Positions 1 to 6,094 of a stretch of 13,992 nucleotides of DNA are shown here, piece after piece. The position numbers were made by a program, and so were the translations under genes. Source of the DNA: an uncultured Eggerthellaceae bacterium (GTDB lineage Bacteria > Actinomycetota > Coriobacteriia > Coriobacteriales > Eggerthellaceae); the NCBI GenBank assembly GCA_910588945.1, contig CAJUSF010000045.1, positions 1 through 13,992 of the forward strand. The letters are read 5' to 3'. The notes below the pieces were generated by a model. That model saw nothing but the letters and a program-made list of their open reading frames with translations, ran no database searches and was not told the origin of the DNA. Each line of letters starts with the position of its first letter. The first letter of the stretch is position 1.

Positions 1-84
1 CTCGTCACCGCACGCCTCAAGTACGTCGCCGACAGCGAATGGGGATCTAGAAGGTATCTGGACGTCACGCTGCTGGACGAGTAA
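1..84 (+). CDS. C-terminal end of an unidentified protein (partial)
   Basis: The window opens inside a plus-strand reading frame of 27 codons that ends in TAA at 82-84. The visible tail contains LKYVADSEWG and ends LDVTLLDE, alternating charged and hydrophobic residues like a closing beta-strand. It is too short to assign to a family. An OB-fold tail was considered but cannot be supported. No hairpin terminator is visible directly after the stop. Confidence 0.5.
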   Translation, partial: LVTARLKYVADSEWGSRRYLDVTLLDE

Positions 85-229
85 TCATGCCGACGGTCAG
101 CTGCCGCCTGCTGGAAATTGCGCAAGATTATTGACAGTACCATCGGCGCGAACAAGAATTTGGGAGCGCGCACGAACGTGAAATTGAGACCTCCCCCTAC
201 ATACGCGCAATGCTTCCTCCCACCATCCG

Positions 230-255
230 TAAGAAAAGAAAATGGGCAAAAATTT
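230..255 (+). repeat. 26-nt direct repeat, left copy
   Basis: The unit reads TAAGAAAAG, a nine-base middle part, then AAAAATTT. It matches 322-347 at 22 of 26 positions, and all four differences fall in the middle part. The two copies lie on either side of the palindrome at 278-305. Confidence 0.6.
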
Positions 256-277
256 AAATAACGGTGTCGAAATTTGT

Positions 278-305
278 CCATAACTTAAATTTATTTAAGT
301 TATGG
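278..305. repeat. 28-nt AT-rich perfect palindrome
   Basis: The arms CCATAACTTAAAT and ATTTAAGTTATGG are perfect reverse complements separated by two T residues. The symmetry and length are typical of an operator for a dimeric DNA-binding protein. No T-tract or gene end is adjacent, so a terminator role is less likely. No gene next to it is an obvious target. Confidence 0.7.
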
Positions 306-321
306 ATGCATTTTGTTGGCC

Positions 322-347
322 TAAGAAAAGAAATCGCCCAAAAATTT
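322..347 (+). repeat. 26-nt direct repeat, right copy
   Basis: This is the second copy of the unit at 230-255, with the same TAAGAAAAG start and AAAAATTT end. Its first eight bases, TAAGAAAA, also pair with TTTTCTTA at 346-353, so this copy could form a stem. Confidence 0.6.
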
Positions 348-405
348 TTCTTACGAGCGAAAGATCGGGTTGACAGAAGTTCGCTCATGTCAAGTCTCCG
401 CAAAC

Positions 406-444
406 AATCGCTTCGCGATTCTTTGCTCACGGTCGCTTCGCGAC
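406..444. repeat. Two small twin hairpins with TTC loops
   Basis: AATCGC-TTC-GCGATT (406-420) and GTCGC-TTC-GCGAC (432-444) are two hairpins with the same loop and the same inner CGC/GCG stem but different outer pairs (AAT/ATT and GT/AC). The change keeps pairing intact. They resemble small extragenic palindromes. No function can be assigned. Confidence 0.5.
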
Positions 445-555
445 ACCTTGACATTCGCGGCTGGGCTGCACGCAAAGCGTAGCATCCCAGTGAACCTGCC
501 CGGCCCAAATCCCCTCGCTTCGCTCGCTCCTGCTTTGCAGGGTGTCAACACCTTC

Positions 556-597
556 CTTGAATCAAGAAAGCCGCCTTGCGGCGGCTTTTGATTCAAG
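556..597 (-). terminator. Long hairpin terminator directly behind tRNA-Pro
   Basis: An outer 10-bp stem (CTTGAATCAA with TTGATTCAAG) encloses an 8-bp GC-rich stem (AAGCCGCC with GGCGGCTT) closed by a four-base loop. It starts on the base after the tRNA CCA end. Read on the minus strand, the inner stem is followed by TTTCTTG. Read on the plus strand it is followed by TTTTG, so it could act in both directions. Confidence 0.7.
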
Positions 598-674
598 TGG
601 TCGGGTTGACAGGATTTGAACCTGCGACCTCTGCGTCCCGAACGCAGCGCTCTACCAAGCTGAGCCACAACCCG
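598..674 (-). tRNA. tRNA-Pro (anticodon CGG)
   Basis: The minus strand folds as a complete cloverleaf. The acceptor stem is CGGGTTG paired with CAACCCG, followed by discriminator A and an encoded CCA (598-600). The D-arm contains AGCTTGGTAGAGC. The anticodon stem CTGCG/CGCAG encloses the loop TTCGGGA, which gives anticodon CGG reading the proline codon CCG. The T-arm carries GGTTCAAATCC. The gene is 77 nt including CCA, and all stems pair. It lies between the hipA gene, which reads towards it, and a strong terminator. Confidence 0.97.
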
Positions 675-707
675 ATATGTAAACTTCGCCAAAAAACGGC
701 ATTGACT

Positions 708-736
708 ATCCTAACATAGCGCCGAAAACGGAGCAA
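708..736 (-). promoter_or_regulatory. Candidate promoter for tRNA-Pro
   Basis: On the minus strand TTGCTC (731-736) and TAGGAT (708-713) are separated by 17 bases. Each matches the housekeeping consensus at four of six positions. The -10 lies about 33 bases before the mature tRNA 5' end, a normal leader length. Confidence 0.4.
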
Positions 737-764
737 TAGAGCAATTTGTCACCGTTCGGATTGT

Positions 765-1997
765 TTACTGAAATCCCGAGAGGACATCAAGACCGGAAGT
801 GAACGCGCCTTCAAACGCCCTTATCTCAGTATCACGGACACCATTGGATCGTGCAGCCTTCTCCCAGCCATTTACTGAGGAGACCACATCTCCGGCCACG
901 CGCCTCACCGCTGCATCATCAAGAGAACAGTATGCAGCAAGCTCTCTAAGATTCTCCGCTACATCACCTTTTACAGCACCAATGATCGAAGTGGCACGAC
1001 AAACATCAATATCGGGATTTGGATTTACATCGAACATCGACGAGAGGCTCCATGCACCCCTGCGCAAAAACCCCCAGTTGCGCATATGGTCATCGGTGTT
1101 GTTTATCGCAACATAGAACATAACGCGGCGGAAGAGCTGCTCGAGCTGTTCGGTCGGCGTATCGGACAGGTCGGTTATCGCTTCTGCAAGCTCAGCGTAG
1201 TCGCGCATTTCACCATCTTCTGAAGCGAGCAACGTCATGCCACTTATATAAGGGATACGACGCCCTTCAAAAAGCGACTTATCACGGTCAAAGCGCTCGA
1301 GCAGAAGCGCACTTTGCCCTCCAATGCGAACTAGCTGCGACCTCGGCACAGGTATTCCGGCTTTTTCTCCAAGATCAAGCACGGTTTTTTCCCATCCCAT
1401 CACATCCCAGTCGTCCCCTGGGTGCGAGAATTTTGCAAGCAGCAATCTCCGATCTTCTCGAACCGACGCCTTAGGTCGTGCACCTCCAAGGGAAGCGGAT
1501 CCGGCTTCAAGAAGCTCCTTGATCTGCTGTAATCCAGCCGAATCCCTTGATGCAGCCCGAGCTGCATCCATAAGATTAGGCAAATCAAGTGAAGGAGGAA
1601 TGGCATCAGATTCCGATAAAAATGAGCCACCTTGAATCTTTACACGAAGCGATCCCTCGCGCGCAGAATCAAACACACCTGCAAGATAATCGATATCATC
1701 AAGCTTTCGGATGGCGCCTTCGCCCACATGCGACAGCCTAAGCTCTCGCTCAATAAGGTGTCTTCCCCACCTATCAGGCAAAGAGTCTCGCAATGCTCCG
1801 GGTAGTCCGGAAAAGTGAATGGGTGAAATGGAGAGCGGCAATTGTGGATCGATCGCATAAGATGATGCATCAGAAAGATAAGATGGATCATATACGAACG
1901 TTGTAGAAAGAACACCGCGTCGAAGCATCGAGAAGAGGGTTCCAACAAAAACATCGCGTCCCGTAGAAGAATCATATACCTCAAGCTCGCCTATCAT
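765..1997 (-). CDS. hipA: HipA-type serine/threonine kinase toxin
   Basis: This 410-residue protein has the layout of HipA toxins, which phosphorylate a translation component (glutamyl-tRNA synthetase in Escherichia coli) and induce dormancy. The N-terminal HipA domain contains SGLPGALRDSLPDRWG (63-78). The kinase part has the glycine-rich loop SLGGARPK (169-176), whose Ser169 aligns with the autophosphorylated serine of E. coli HipA. It also has an ATP-site lysine in LLAKF (Lys189), a catalytic-loop motif NNTDDHMRN (299-307) and a metal-binding aspartate in MFDVNP (Asp323). All key residues are present, so it looks active. The start overlaps the hipB stop by ATGA, with GAGGAG six bases before it, which implies translational coupling with the antitoxin. 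The substrate cannot be read from sequence. Confidence 0.93.
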   Translation of the reverse strand: MIGELEVYDSSTGRDVFVGTLFSMLRRGVLSTTFVYDPSYLSDASSYAIDPQLPLSISPIHFSGLPGALRDSLPDRWGRHLIERELRLSHVGEGAIRKLDDIDYLAGVFDSAREGSLRVKIQGGSFLSESDAIPPSLDLPNLMDAARAASRDSAGLQQIKELLEAGSASLGGARPKASVREDRRLLLAKFSHPGDDWDVMGWEKTVLDLGEKAGIPVPRSQLVRIGGQSALLLERFDRDKSLFEGRRIPYISGMTLLASEDGEMRDYAELAEAITDLSDTPTEQLEQLFRRVMFYVAINNTDDHMRNWGFLRRGAWSLSSMFDVNPNPDIDVCRATSIIGAVKGDVAENLRELAAYCSLDDAAVRRVAGDVVSSVNGWEKAARSNGVRDTEIRAFEGAFTSGLDVLSGFQ

Positions 1998-2299
1998 GAT
2001 CTGCTCCTCACGCGCTGAGGCAGTTCTTGATCGGCTCGTATGCGCCCGAAATCCGTCTCATAGGGGTCTATAGCCTCTTTGACCCGATCAAGCACACCAA
2101 GACTTCCGCAAACGTTCAAAAAGGTCTCAAGTGAAACCTTTGAGTCACCATGCTCCAATTTAGAAATGGTAACTCTGGTTGTGTTGGCCTTTTCTGCAAG
2201 CTGCTGCATAGTAAGCCCCCGAAGTTTGCGCCACGATGAGATATATTCTCCAAGATCTTTGGAAGCAAGTTTAGTTCGTGCAGAAGTTGGACGCTTCAT
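1994..2299 (-). CDS. hipB: HipB-type antitoxin, XRE-family repressor
   Basis: This 101-residue protein carries a helix-turn-helix of the XRE/Cro class at about residues 16-70. The motif LTMQQLAEKANTTRVTISKL contains the turn and the recognition helix. The C-terminal tail DFGRIRADQELPQRVRSRS resembles tails of HipB partners that contact HipA. HipB proteins neutralise HipA and repress their own operon by binding inverted repeats in the promoter. The gene is first in a two-gene operon, with GGAG eight bases before the ATG. The region just upstream is AT-rich and carries four symmetrical half-sites, which fits autoregulation. Confidence 0.93.
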   Translation of the reverse strand: MKRPTSARTKLASKDLGEYISSWRKLRGLTMQQLAEKANTTRVTISKLEHGDSKVSLETFLNVCGSLGVLDRVKEAIDPYETDFGRIRADQELPQRVRSRS

Positions 2300-2318
2300 T
2301 TCGAATACTCCATCTTTT

Positions 2319-2371
2319 AATGTATTGTATAATTTACATTATATTACTTTATGTAAAATATACGCTACATT
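2319..2371 (-). promoter_or_regulatory. hipBA promoter with four-half-site operator
   Basis: Four copies of the half-site TACAT or its complement ATGTA occur in alternating orientation: AATGTA (2319-2324), TACATT (2335-2340), TATGTA (2350-2355) and TACATT (2366-2371). Start-to-start spacing is 16, 15 and 16 bases, about one and a half helical turns. The central pair lies within the inverted repeat TTTACAT-N11-ATGTAAA (2333-2357). On the minus strand TTTACA could serve as a -35 element, with AT-rich -10 candidates 17-19 bases on. The sites lie 20-72 bases before the hipB start. Confidence 0.65.
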
Positions 2372-2667
2372 AAGTTTGATGAAGCCATAATAATACTGGC
2401 ACCTTTGCAGCTCCCGATCCTGAGGTTTTTTAATTGCCTTACTGAGTCATCACGTCAAAACCTTCTTACTTTCTCGTCTATTTTCCTGATAATCTTGTTG
2501 CCGATAGGTCTACAATCATATTTTGACGCGCCACTCAAAGCGAGCGTTTAACATAATCAAAATGCTTTGACACGGTATCTCATGCTGTTGTCTTTGACAC
2601 ACACCAACAGCCCGCAATCGGCAGCCCTTCACCGCTGACGCGAAACCAAACCAAAAACACCTCTCCC
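2372..2667. other. Intergenic region before the cellulase gene
   Basis: This region separates the divergent hipBA operon from the GH5 gene. It contains CTTTGACAC twice (2565-2573 and 2592-2600), each holding a perfect TTGACA hexamer, 27 bases apart. A further TTGACG lies at 2523-2528. No matching strong -10 element is evident, so the promoter for the downstream gene remains undecided. No terminator or small gene is visible. Confidence 0.4.
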
Positions 2668-2675
2668 AAAGGAGG
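2668..2675 (+). promoter_or_regulatory. Strong ribosome binding site for a TTG start
   Basis: AAAGGAGG lies six bases before TTG at 2682 and fixes this rare start codon for the GH5 gene. The first in-frame ATG (2712) has no such signal and would remove the positive residues of the signal peptide. CTCC just before the site could pair with GGAG. Confidence 0.75.
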
Positions 2676-2681
2676 CCGAAC

Positions 2682-4172
2682 TTGAAGCTAAGTAACACAA
2701 AAACACGCACTATGATCGGCCTGCTCGCGATAGCGGCGGCACTGCTTCTCGTCATCGCAGGCTGCGCGCCGACAAACGACAACAGCGCCCAAGAGTCCGC
2801 AGCCCCCGGAGCCCCCGAATCTCAAGAAAGCGCACCTATACAAGAAACCGACAAAACCCCGATCGCCACGCCATCCACGGCAGGTGCACTCCATGTAGAA
2901 GGCACTCAGCTCACAGGCGAACACGGCGAGGCGGTGCAACTTCGCGGTGTCAGCACGCACGGTCTTTCATGGTTTCCGCAATATGTTAATCCCGAATTCT
3001 TCTCAGAGCTCCGCACGGATTGGAACGCCAACGTCGTACGACTAGCCATGTACACGGCCGAATCCGGCGGTTACTGCACCGACGGCGACAAGACATCCCT
3101 CAAGCAACTCGTGACAAACGGAGTGAATGCCGCCACCGATGCCGACCTCTACGCGATCATCGACTGGCACATCCTAAGCGATTCCAACCCTCTTCAGCAC
3201 ATCGACGAGGCGAAAGTCTTCTTTAGCGAAATGTCGGCCACATTCTCCGAAAACAACAACGTCATCTACGAGATCTGCAACGAGCCGAACGGCAGCACGA
3301 ACTGGGCAGACATCAAAGCCTACGCAAGCGAGATCATCCCCGTCATCCGCACAAATTCGCCTGATGCCGTGATAGTCGTAGGAACTCCAACGTGGTCACA
3401 AGACGTCGACAAAGCTGCGGCTGACCCCCTAACAGGCGAGATCGGCGAAAACGTCATGTACGCGCTTCATTTCTACGCCGCCACCCACCAGCAGGATCTT
3501 CGCAACAAACTATCGCTTGCCGTCGAGGGTGGCCTTCCCGTGTTCGTCACCGAGTTTGGAATCTGCGATGCCAGCGGAAACGGGCGCATCGATTACGAAT
3601 CGGCCGACCAATGGGTCGCGCTTATGGACTCGCTCAATGTAAGCTACATCTGCTGGAATCTCTCGAATAAGAACGAAGCTTCGGCGCTCTTCAAGCCGGA
3701 TTGCAACAAGACATCGGGCTTTACGGAGGACGACCTCAGCGCTGAAGGTGTCTGGCTTCAAGGCGTACTTTCGGGAGGCGCACCCCAAAGCGCGCAGGGC
3801 GCAATCGCAGGCGCGAACGCGACCACAGGCGCAACCGACAGCCAACAGGGCACCACTCTGTCCGCAGACTCACCCGCTCAAAGCGTAGAAGCAAGCGAAG
3901 GAGCGATCTCCTTCACTGCAAACGTGGTCAACTCCTGGGAAGCGGATGGCAACCGCTTCTACCAATATTCCGGCACGCTCACCAACAACGGCTCAAGCGT
4001 CAACGGATGGCAGCTCACACTCTCCTTAGGAGCACCTTTCACTTTGACCGACTCGTGGAACGGGCGTTTCTCCGTCGCAGGTTCCGACCTTCAGATCGCA
4101 AACGTCGAATACAACGCCCAACTGGGATCCGGAGCCTCAGCAAGCGATATCGGCTTCATCATCTGCACCTGA
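2682..4172 (+). CDS. GH5 cellulase lipoprotein with C-terminal CBM2-like domain
   Basis: This 496-residue secreted enzyme starts at TTG. Residues 1-28 are a lipoprotein signal (KTRTM, a hydrophobic run, then IAGC with Cys28), so the enzyme is probably tethered to the outer face of the membrane. A Pro/Ser/Glu-rich spacer follows to about 67. The glycoside hydrolase family 5 domain spans about 70-363 and shows LRGVSTHGLSW (87-97), the conserved Arg120 in VVRLAM, DWH (161-163), IYEICNEPNG with acid/base Glu201, LHFYA (262-266), and VTEFG with nucleophile Glu291. An Ala/Thr/Ser/Gln linker (about 364-407) leads to a family 2-like cellulose-binding module (about 409-496) with Trp419, Trp443 and Trp459. 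Such enzymes cut beta-1,4-glucans internally. The subfamily resembles bacterial GH5_2 endoglucanases, though substrate is not proven. It stands alone, without other polysaccharide genes. Confidence 0.93.
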   Translation: MKLSNTKTRTMIGLLAIAAALLLVIAGCAPTNDNSAQESAAPGAPESQESAPIQETDKTPIATPSTAGALHVEGTQLTGEHGEAVQLRGVSTHGLSWFPQYVNPEFFSELRTDWNANVVRLAMYTAESGGYCTDGDKTSLKQLVTNGVNAATDADLYAIIDWHILSDSNPLQHIDEAKVFFSEMSATFSENNNVIYEICNEPNGSTNWADIKAYASEIIPVIRTNSPDAVIVVGTPTWSQDVDKAAADPLTGEIGENVMYALHFYAATHQQDLRNKLSLAVEGGLPVFVTEFGICDASGNGRIDYESADQWVALMDSLNVSYICWNLSNKNEASALFKPDCNKTSGFTEDDLSAEGVWLQGVLSGGAPQSAQGAIAGANATTGATDSQQGTTLSADSPAQSVEASEGAISFTANVVNSWEADGNRFYQYSGTLTNNGSSVNGWQLTLSLGAPFTLTDSWNGRFSVAGSDLQIANVEYNAQLGSGASASDIGFIICT

Positions 4173-4247
4173 TTCACGCATTTCTCCACCACGCCAGAAA
4201 CGGTACTGCGCTCGCCCCTCATTCACACCCATCATTTCAACCTGTGA

Positions 4248-4260
4248 TATCCTTTCCCGC
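4248..4260 (+). promoter_or_regulatory. Possible -10 element of a leaderless vanZ-like transcript
   Basis: TATCCT (4248-4253) ends seven bases before the A of the ATG at 4261, the spacing expected if transcription starts at the start codon. No ribosome binding site precedes this gene, unlike almost all its neighbours. The -35 region is weak: TTCACA lies 20 bases upstream of it. Confidence 0.3.
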
Positions 4261-5352
4261 ATGCTATCCATGATTGACAACTACTTGTCCACTTTCAGCG
4301 ACAGCTTCAGTATCGCCGTTCTTATGTGGCCCCTGCTCTCGCTGCTCTTGACGCTGCCATTTCTGTTTGCACTGTATCGCCGCGACGGATGGCTCGCCCT
4401 CAGCGCCGTCTTCGCGATATATGCGGCTATCCTCTACGCGATCGGCCTTATCTGCTTCACACTCTATCCTCTTCCATCGGGCGACTCCGGGCCGGGAATC
4501 ACCTACGGTATAGAGCCTATCTTGAATCCGCTCAACTTCGTAAACGACATCTCCAAAGATGGAATAAGAGCGGTTTTCCAGCTCGTATTCAATGTCGTGC
4601 TCTTCGTGCCGCTCGGTTTCATTGCGAAAACACTGCTCAAACTCAAGTTGCCCATCGCCTTCCTGCTGGCGCTTACGTGCACATGCCTTATCGAAACAGC
4701 CCAGCTCACAGGCCTTTTTGGGATGTATCCTTTTGCGTTCAGAACCTTCGATGTGGACGACATCATCTGCAACACGCTGGGAGGGAGCATCGGATGGATG
4801 CTGGGCTATCTTGTCGATAGGCTCATCATGGAAGACTCGACTGAGCCTCCGACGATCACACACGATCCGAAGTTCATAAGAAGATGCGTCACATTTTGGA
4901 CGGACGCGATGATCATCGATTTCTGCTTCGTTATACCGCGGATCATCATATTCGTTGGGACCAAGCTACTGCTCGGGGACACCTCCGATGCGCTCAGCAC
5001 ATCCGAAAGCGTGTTCGGCCAAAGCGATCTGACGATATCGCAGATAAACGAGATTGTCTCGATGGCGTGTTTTGTCATTGCATTCGCGGTGGTGGAGATC
5101 ATTGTTCCGTGGAGAAACGACGGCAGCACGCCGGCCGGAATGTTTTATCGAATGTCATTTGAAACGAAAAAGCGCTCCGACGTATATCGTGTGATCTTCT
5201 ACAGCATCCGCTCTGTGGTGATATTCGCGCTGCTGATCTACCTGCGATATCTGCTGCTACCACTTGCGCTGTTCTATCTCATCGCGCGCAAGATGCCCTA
5301 CGACTTCATCCCTGATCGAGAGCAACGCAAGTCGGTCGAAACATACGACTGA
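4261..5352 (+). CDS. VanZ-like and RDD two-domain membrane protein
   Basis: This 363-residue integral membrane protein joins two known domains. The first (about 20-188) is VanZ-like, with membrane segments near 18-38, 46-66, 106-125 and 130-147. It shows the family signatures FNVVLFVPLGF (110-120), ETAQ (145-148) and FRTFDVDDIICNTLGG (160-175). The second (about 203-345) is an RDD domain, beginning with IRRCVTFWTDAMIID (206-220) that holds the name-giving Arg and Asp residues. Hydrophobic segments follow near 216-234, 263-283 and 314-342. VanZ confers low-level teicoplanin resistance in vanA clusters, but most family members are chromosomal and of unknown role, so resistance should not be assumed. 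No van genes are nearby. The start has no ribosome binding site, so an ATG at 4270 is an alternative. Confidence 0.88.
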   Translation: MLSMIDNYLSTFSDSFSIAVLMWPLLSLLLTLPFLFALYRRDGWLALSAVFAIYAAILYAIGLICFTLYPLPSGDSGPGITYGIEPILNPLNFVNDISKDGIRAVFQLVFNVVLFVPLGFIAKTLLKLKLPIAFLLALTCTCLIETAQLTGLFGMYPFAFRTFDVDDIICNTLGGSIGWMLGYLVDRLIMEDSTEPPTITHDPKFIRRCVTFWTDAMIIDFCFVIPRIIIFVGTKLLLGDTSDALSTSESVFGQSDLTISQINEIVSMACFVIAFAVVEIIVPWRNDGSTPAGMFYRMSFETKKRSDVYRVIFYSIRSVVIFALLIYLRYLLLPLALFYLIARKMPYDFIPDREQRKSVETYD

Positions 5353-5362
5353 CCCTTTCAAA

Positions 5363-5383
5363 AGTGGAACAGTGGTCGGCTCC
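5363..5383 (-). repeat. REP-like element, inverted copy
   Basis: On the minus strand this reads GGAGCCGACCACTGTTCCAC, matching GGAACCGACCCCTGTTCCAC at 6621-6640 on the plus strand with two differences. The unit has short inverted ends (GGA..TCC). On the minus strand GTGGA and TCCAC can pair and are followed by TTTT, so it may end transcription behind the relic at 5392. Confidence 0.55.
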
Positions 5384-5391
5384 ACGCTCCG

Positions 5392-5475
5392 CTATTCCGC
5401 ATCATCGGGATCGGGAATGCGCACGCCGCTCTTCGCGATGCACTCCTCGCTGATATCGAGCCCACGCCCTCGCAC
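5392..5475 (-). pseudogene. Relic encoding an MprF-like protein tail
   Basis: The minus strand encodes a peptide ending GLDISEECIAKSGVRIPD and then PDDAE and a stop at 5392. It matches the last residues of the MprF-like protein encoded at 6646-8298, which reads NLSEEYIATSGVTIPD in the same place; RGR, SEE, IA, SGV and IPD are shared in order. Upstream of about 5475 the resemblance stops. The sequence there stays open in a different frame with a repeated TELQ/AELQ pattern until it meets a stop. No credible start or ribosome binding site exists. It is most simply the 3' end of a decayed or recombined paralogue. A short functional peptide is less likely. Confidence 0.6.
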
Positions 5476-5504
5476 CCGACTTTCACCTGCAATCCGCCCT
5501 TGTC

Positions 5505-5539
5505 TGCAACTCGGCACCCTCTGATTGCAGCTCGGTACC
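5505..5539. repeat. Two-copy short direct repeat
   Basis: TGCAACTCGGCACC (5505-5518) and TGCAGCTCGGTACC (5526-5539) agree at 12 of 14 positions and are 21 bases apart. On the minus strand they encode two similar seven-residue units (GTELQSE and GAELQTR), suggesting a small duplication within a decayed coding region. Confidence 0.45.
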
Positions 5540-5546
5540 AAATCTA

Positions 5547-5575
5547 TTGAGCGCCCTTTTAGGCTTTGTCATACT
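5547..5575 (+). promoter_or_regulatory. Candidate promoter of the LytTR-DUF3021 operon
   Basis: TTGAGC (5547-5552) and CATACT (5570-5575) are 17 bases apart, and TGT just before the second gives an extended -10. Transcription would start near 5582. The perfect palindrome GATGCATC (5589-5596) just after this point could be a regulator site. Confidence 0.35.
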
Positions 5576-5634
5576 TACAAATATCTTAGATGCATCCTAG
5601 ACAAGTCACAAAATCTAGCGCGAAAGGAGACCGA

Positions 5635-6072
5635 ATGAAGCTCAGCGTCCAAGAGGACGAGAGTCTGCACGACATAGAGGTGAGTATCCTTTGCCCAAAG
5701 GTGGACCATCGCGTACGCAGAATCATCGAAGCCACAGAGATAGAAAATATGAAGCTCGCTGGCATGTCCGAAGGCTATCTTTGCATGGTTGGCATCAACG
5801 AAGTGCTTTATGCGGAAACGGTCGATTCCTCCACATTTCTCTATACCCCGGATAAAGTACTGGAATCCGGTTTGTCCCTGGCAGAGCTCGAATCTTATCT
5901 GGAAAGCACCGAGTTCGTTCGCGCCACAAGGCAGATGCTCATCAATCTTGCTCACGTTCAAGGTCTTCGACCTTATCTCAACGCGCGACTTGAACTCATG
6001 CTCGACAACGGCGAGCGCGTGATAGCTTCACGTCAATTCTCGCCCGCCATAAAGAAACGCATCGGGCTTTAA
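5635..6072 (+). CDS. LytTR-family DNA-binding regulator
   Basis: The product has 145 residues from the ATG at 5635, which is chosen because AAGGAG lies five bases before it; an in-frame ATG 45 bases upstream has no such site. Residues 1-45 form a short N-terminal segment without a receiver domain. Residues 46-145 form a LytTR DNA-binding domain, with the typical beta-strand start (INEVLYAETVD, 54-64), the helix LSLAELESYL (80-89), the signature FVRATRQMLINLAHVQ (94-109) and the late strand GERVIASRQF (126-135). Proteins of this short class are usually co-transcribed with a DUF3021 membrane protein, as here 22 bases downstream, and are thought to regulate their own operon or membrane-stress genes. 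No phosphoacceptor domain is present, so the signal probably comes from the membrane partner. Confidence 0.93.
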   Translation: MKLSVQEDESLHDIEVSILCPKVDHRVRRIIEATEIENMKLAGMSEGYLCMVGINEVLYAETVDSSTFLYTPDKVLESGLSLAELESYLESTEFVRATRQMLINLAHVQGLRPYLNARLELMLDNGERVIASRQFSPAIKKRIGL

Positions 6073-6094
6073 CCGACTACAGAAAGGAACCAAA

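Larger units (their letters stand above)
85..555. other. Gene-free region with AT-rich repeats and small hairpins
   Basis: No convincing gene lies between the partial gene and the tRNA terminator: the short open frames here lack ribosome binding sites and overlap one another in opposite directions. The stretch 230-353 is much more AT-rich than its surroundings and holds two direct repeats around a palindrome. The stretch 400-445 holds two TTC-loop hairpins. From about 445 to 555 only short GC-rich repeats such as CGCTTCGCTCGCT are visible. The layout looks like a remnant or a regulatory island rather than a coding region. Confidence 0.5.

Noticed and set aside
264..591. Small open frames in the region before the tRNA
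   Set aside because: They overlap in conflicting frames, run across palindromes and the terminator, and none has a ribosome binding site.
4264..4863. Minus-strand open frame of 199 codons opposite the VanZ-like gene
   Set aside because: Its composition is highly charged and low-complexity, as seen in the reverse of membrane-protein genes. The plus strand has clear VanZ motifs.
4261..5352. Teicoplanin resistance determinant
   Set aside because: The VanZ-like domain alone does not indicate resistance, and no vanHAX, vanY or vanRS genes accompany it.
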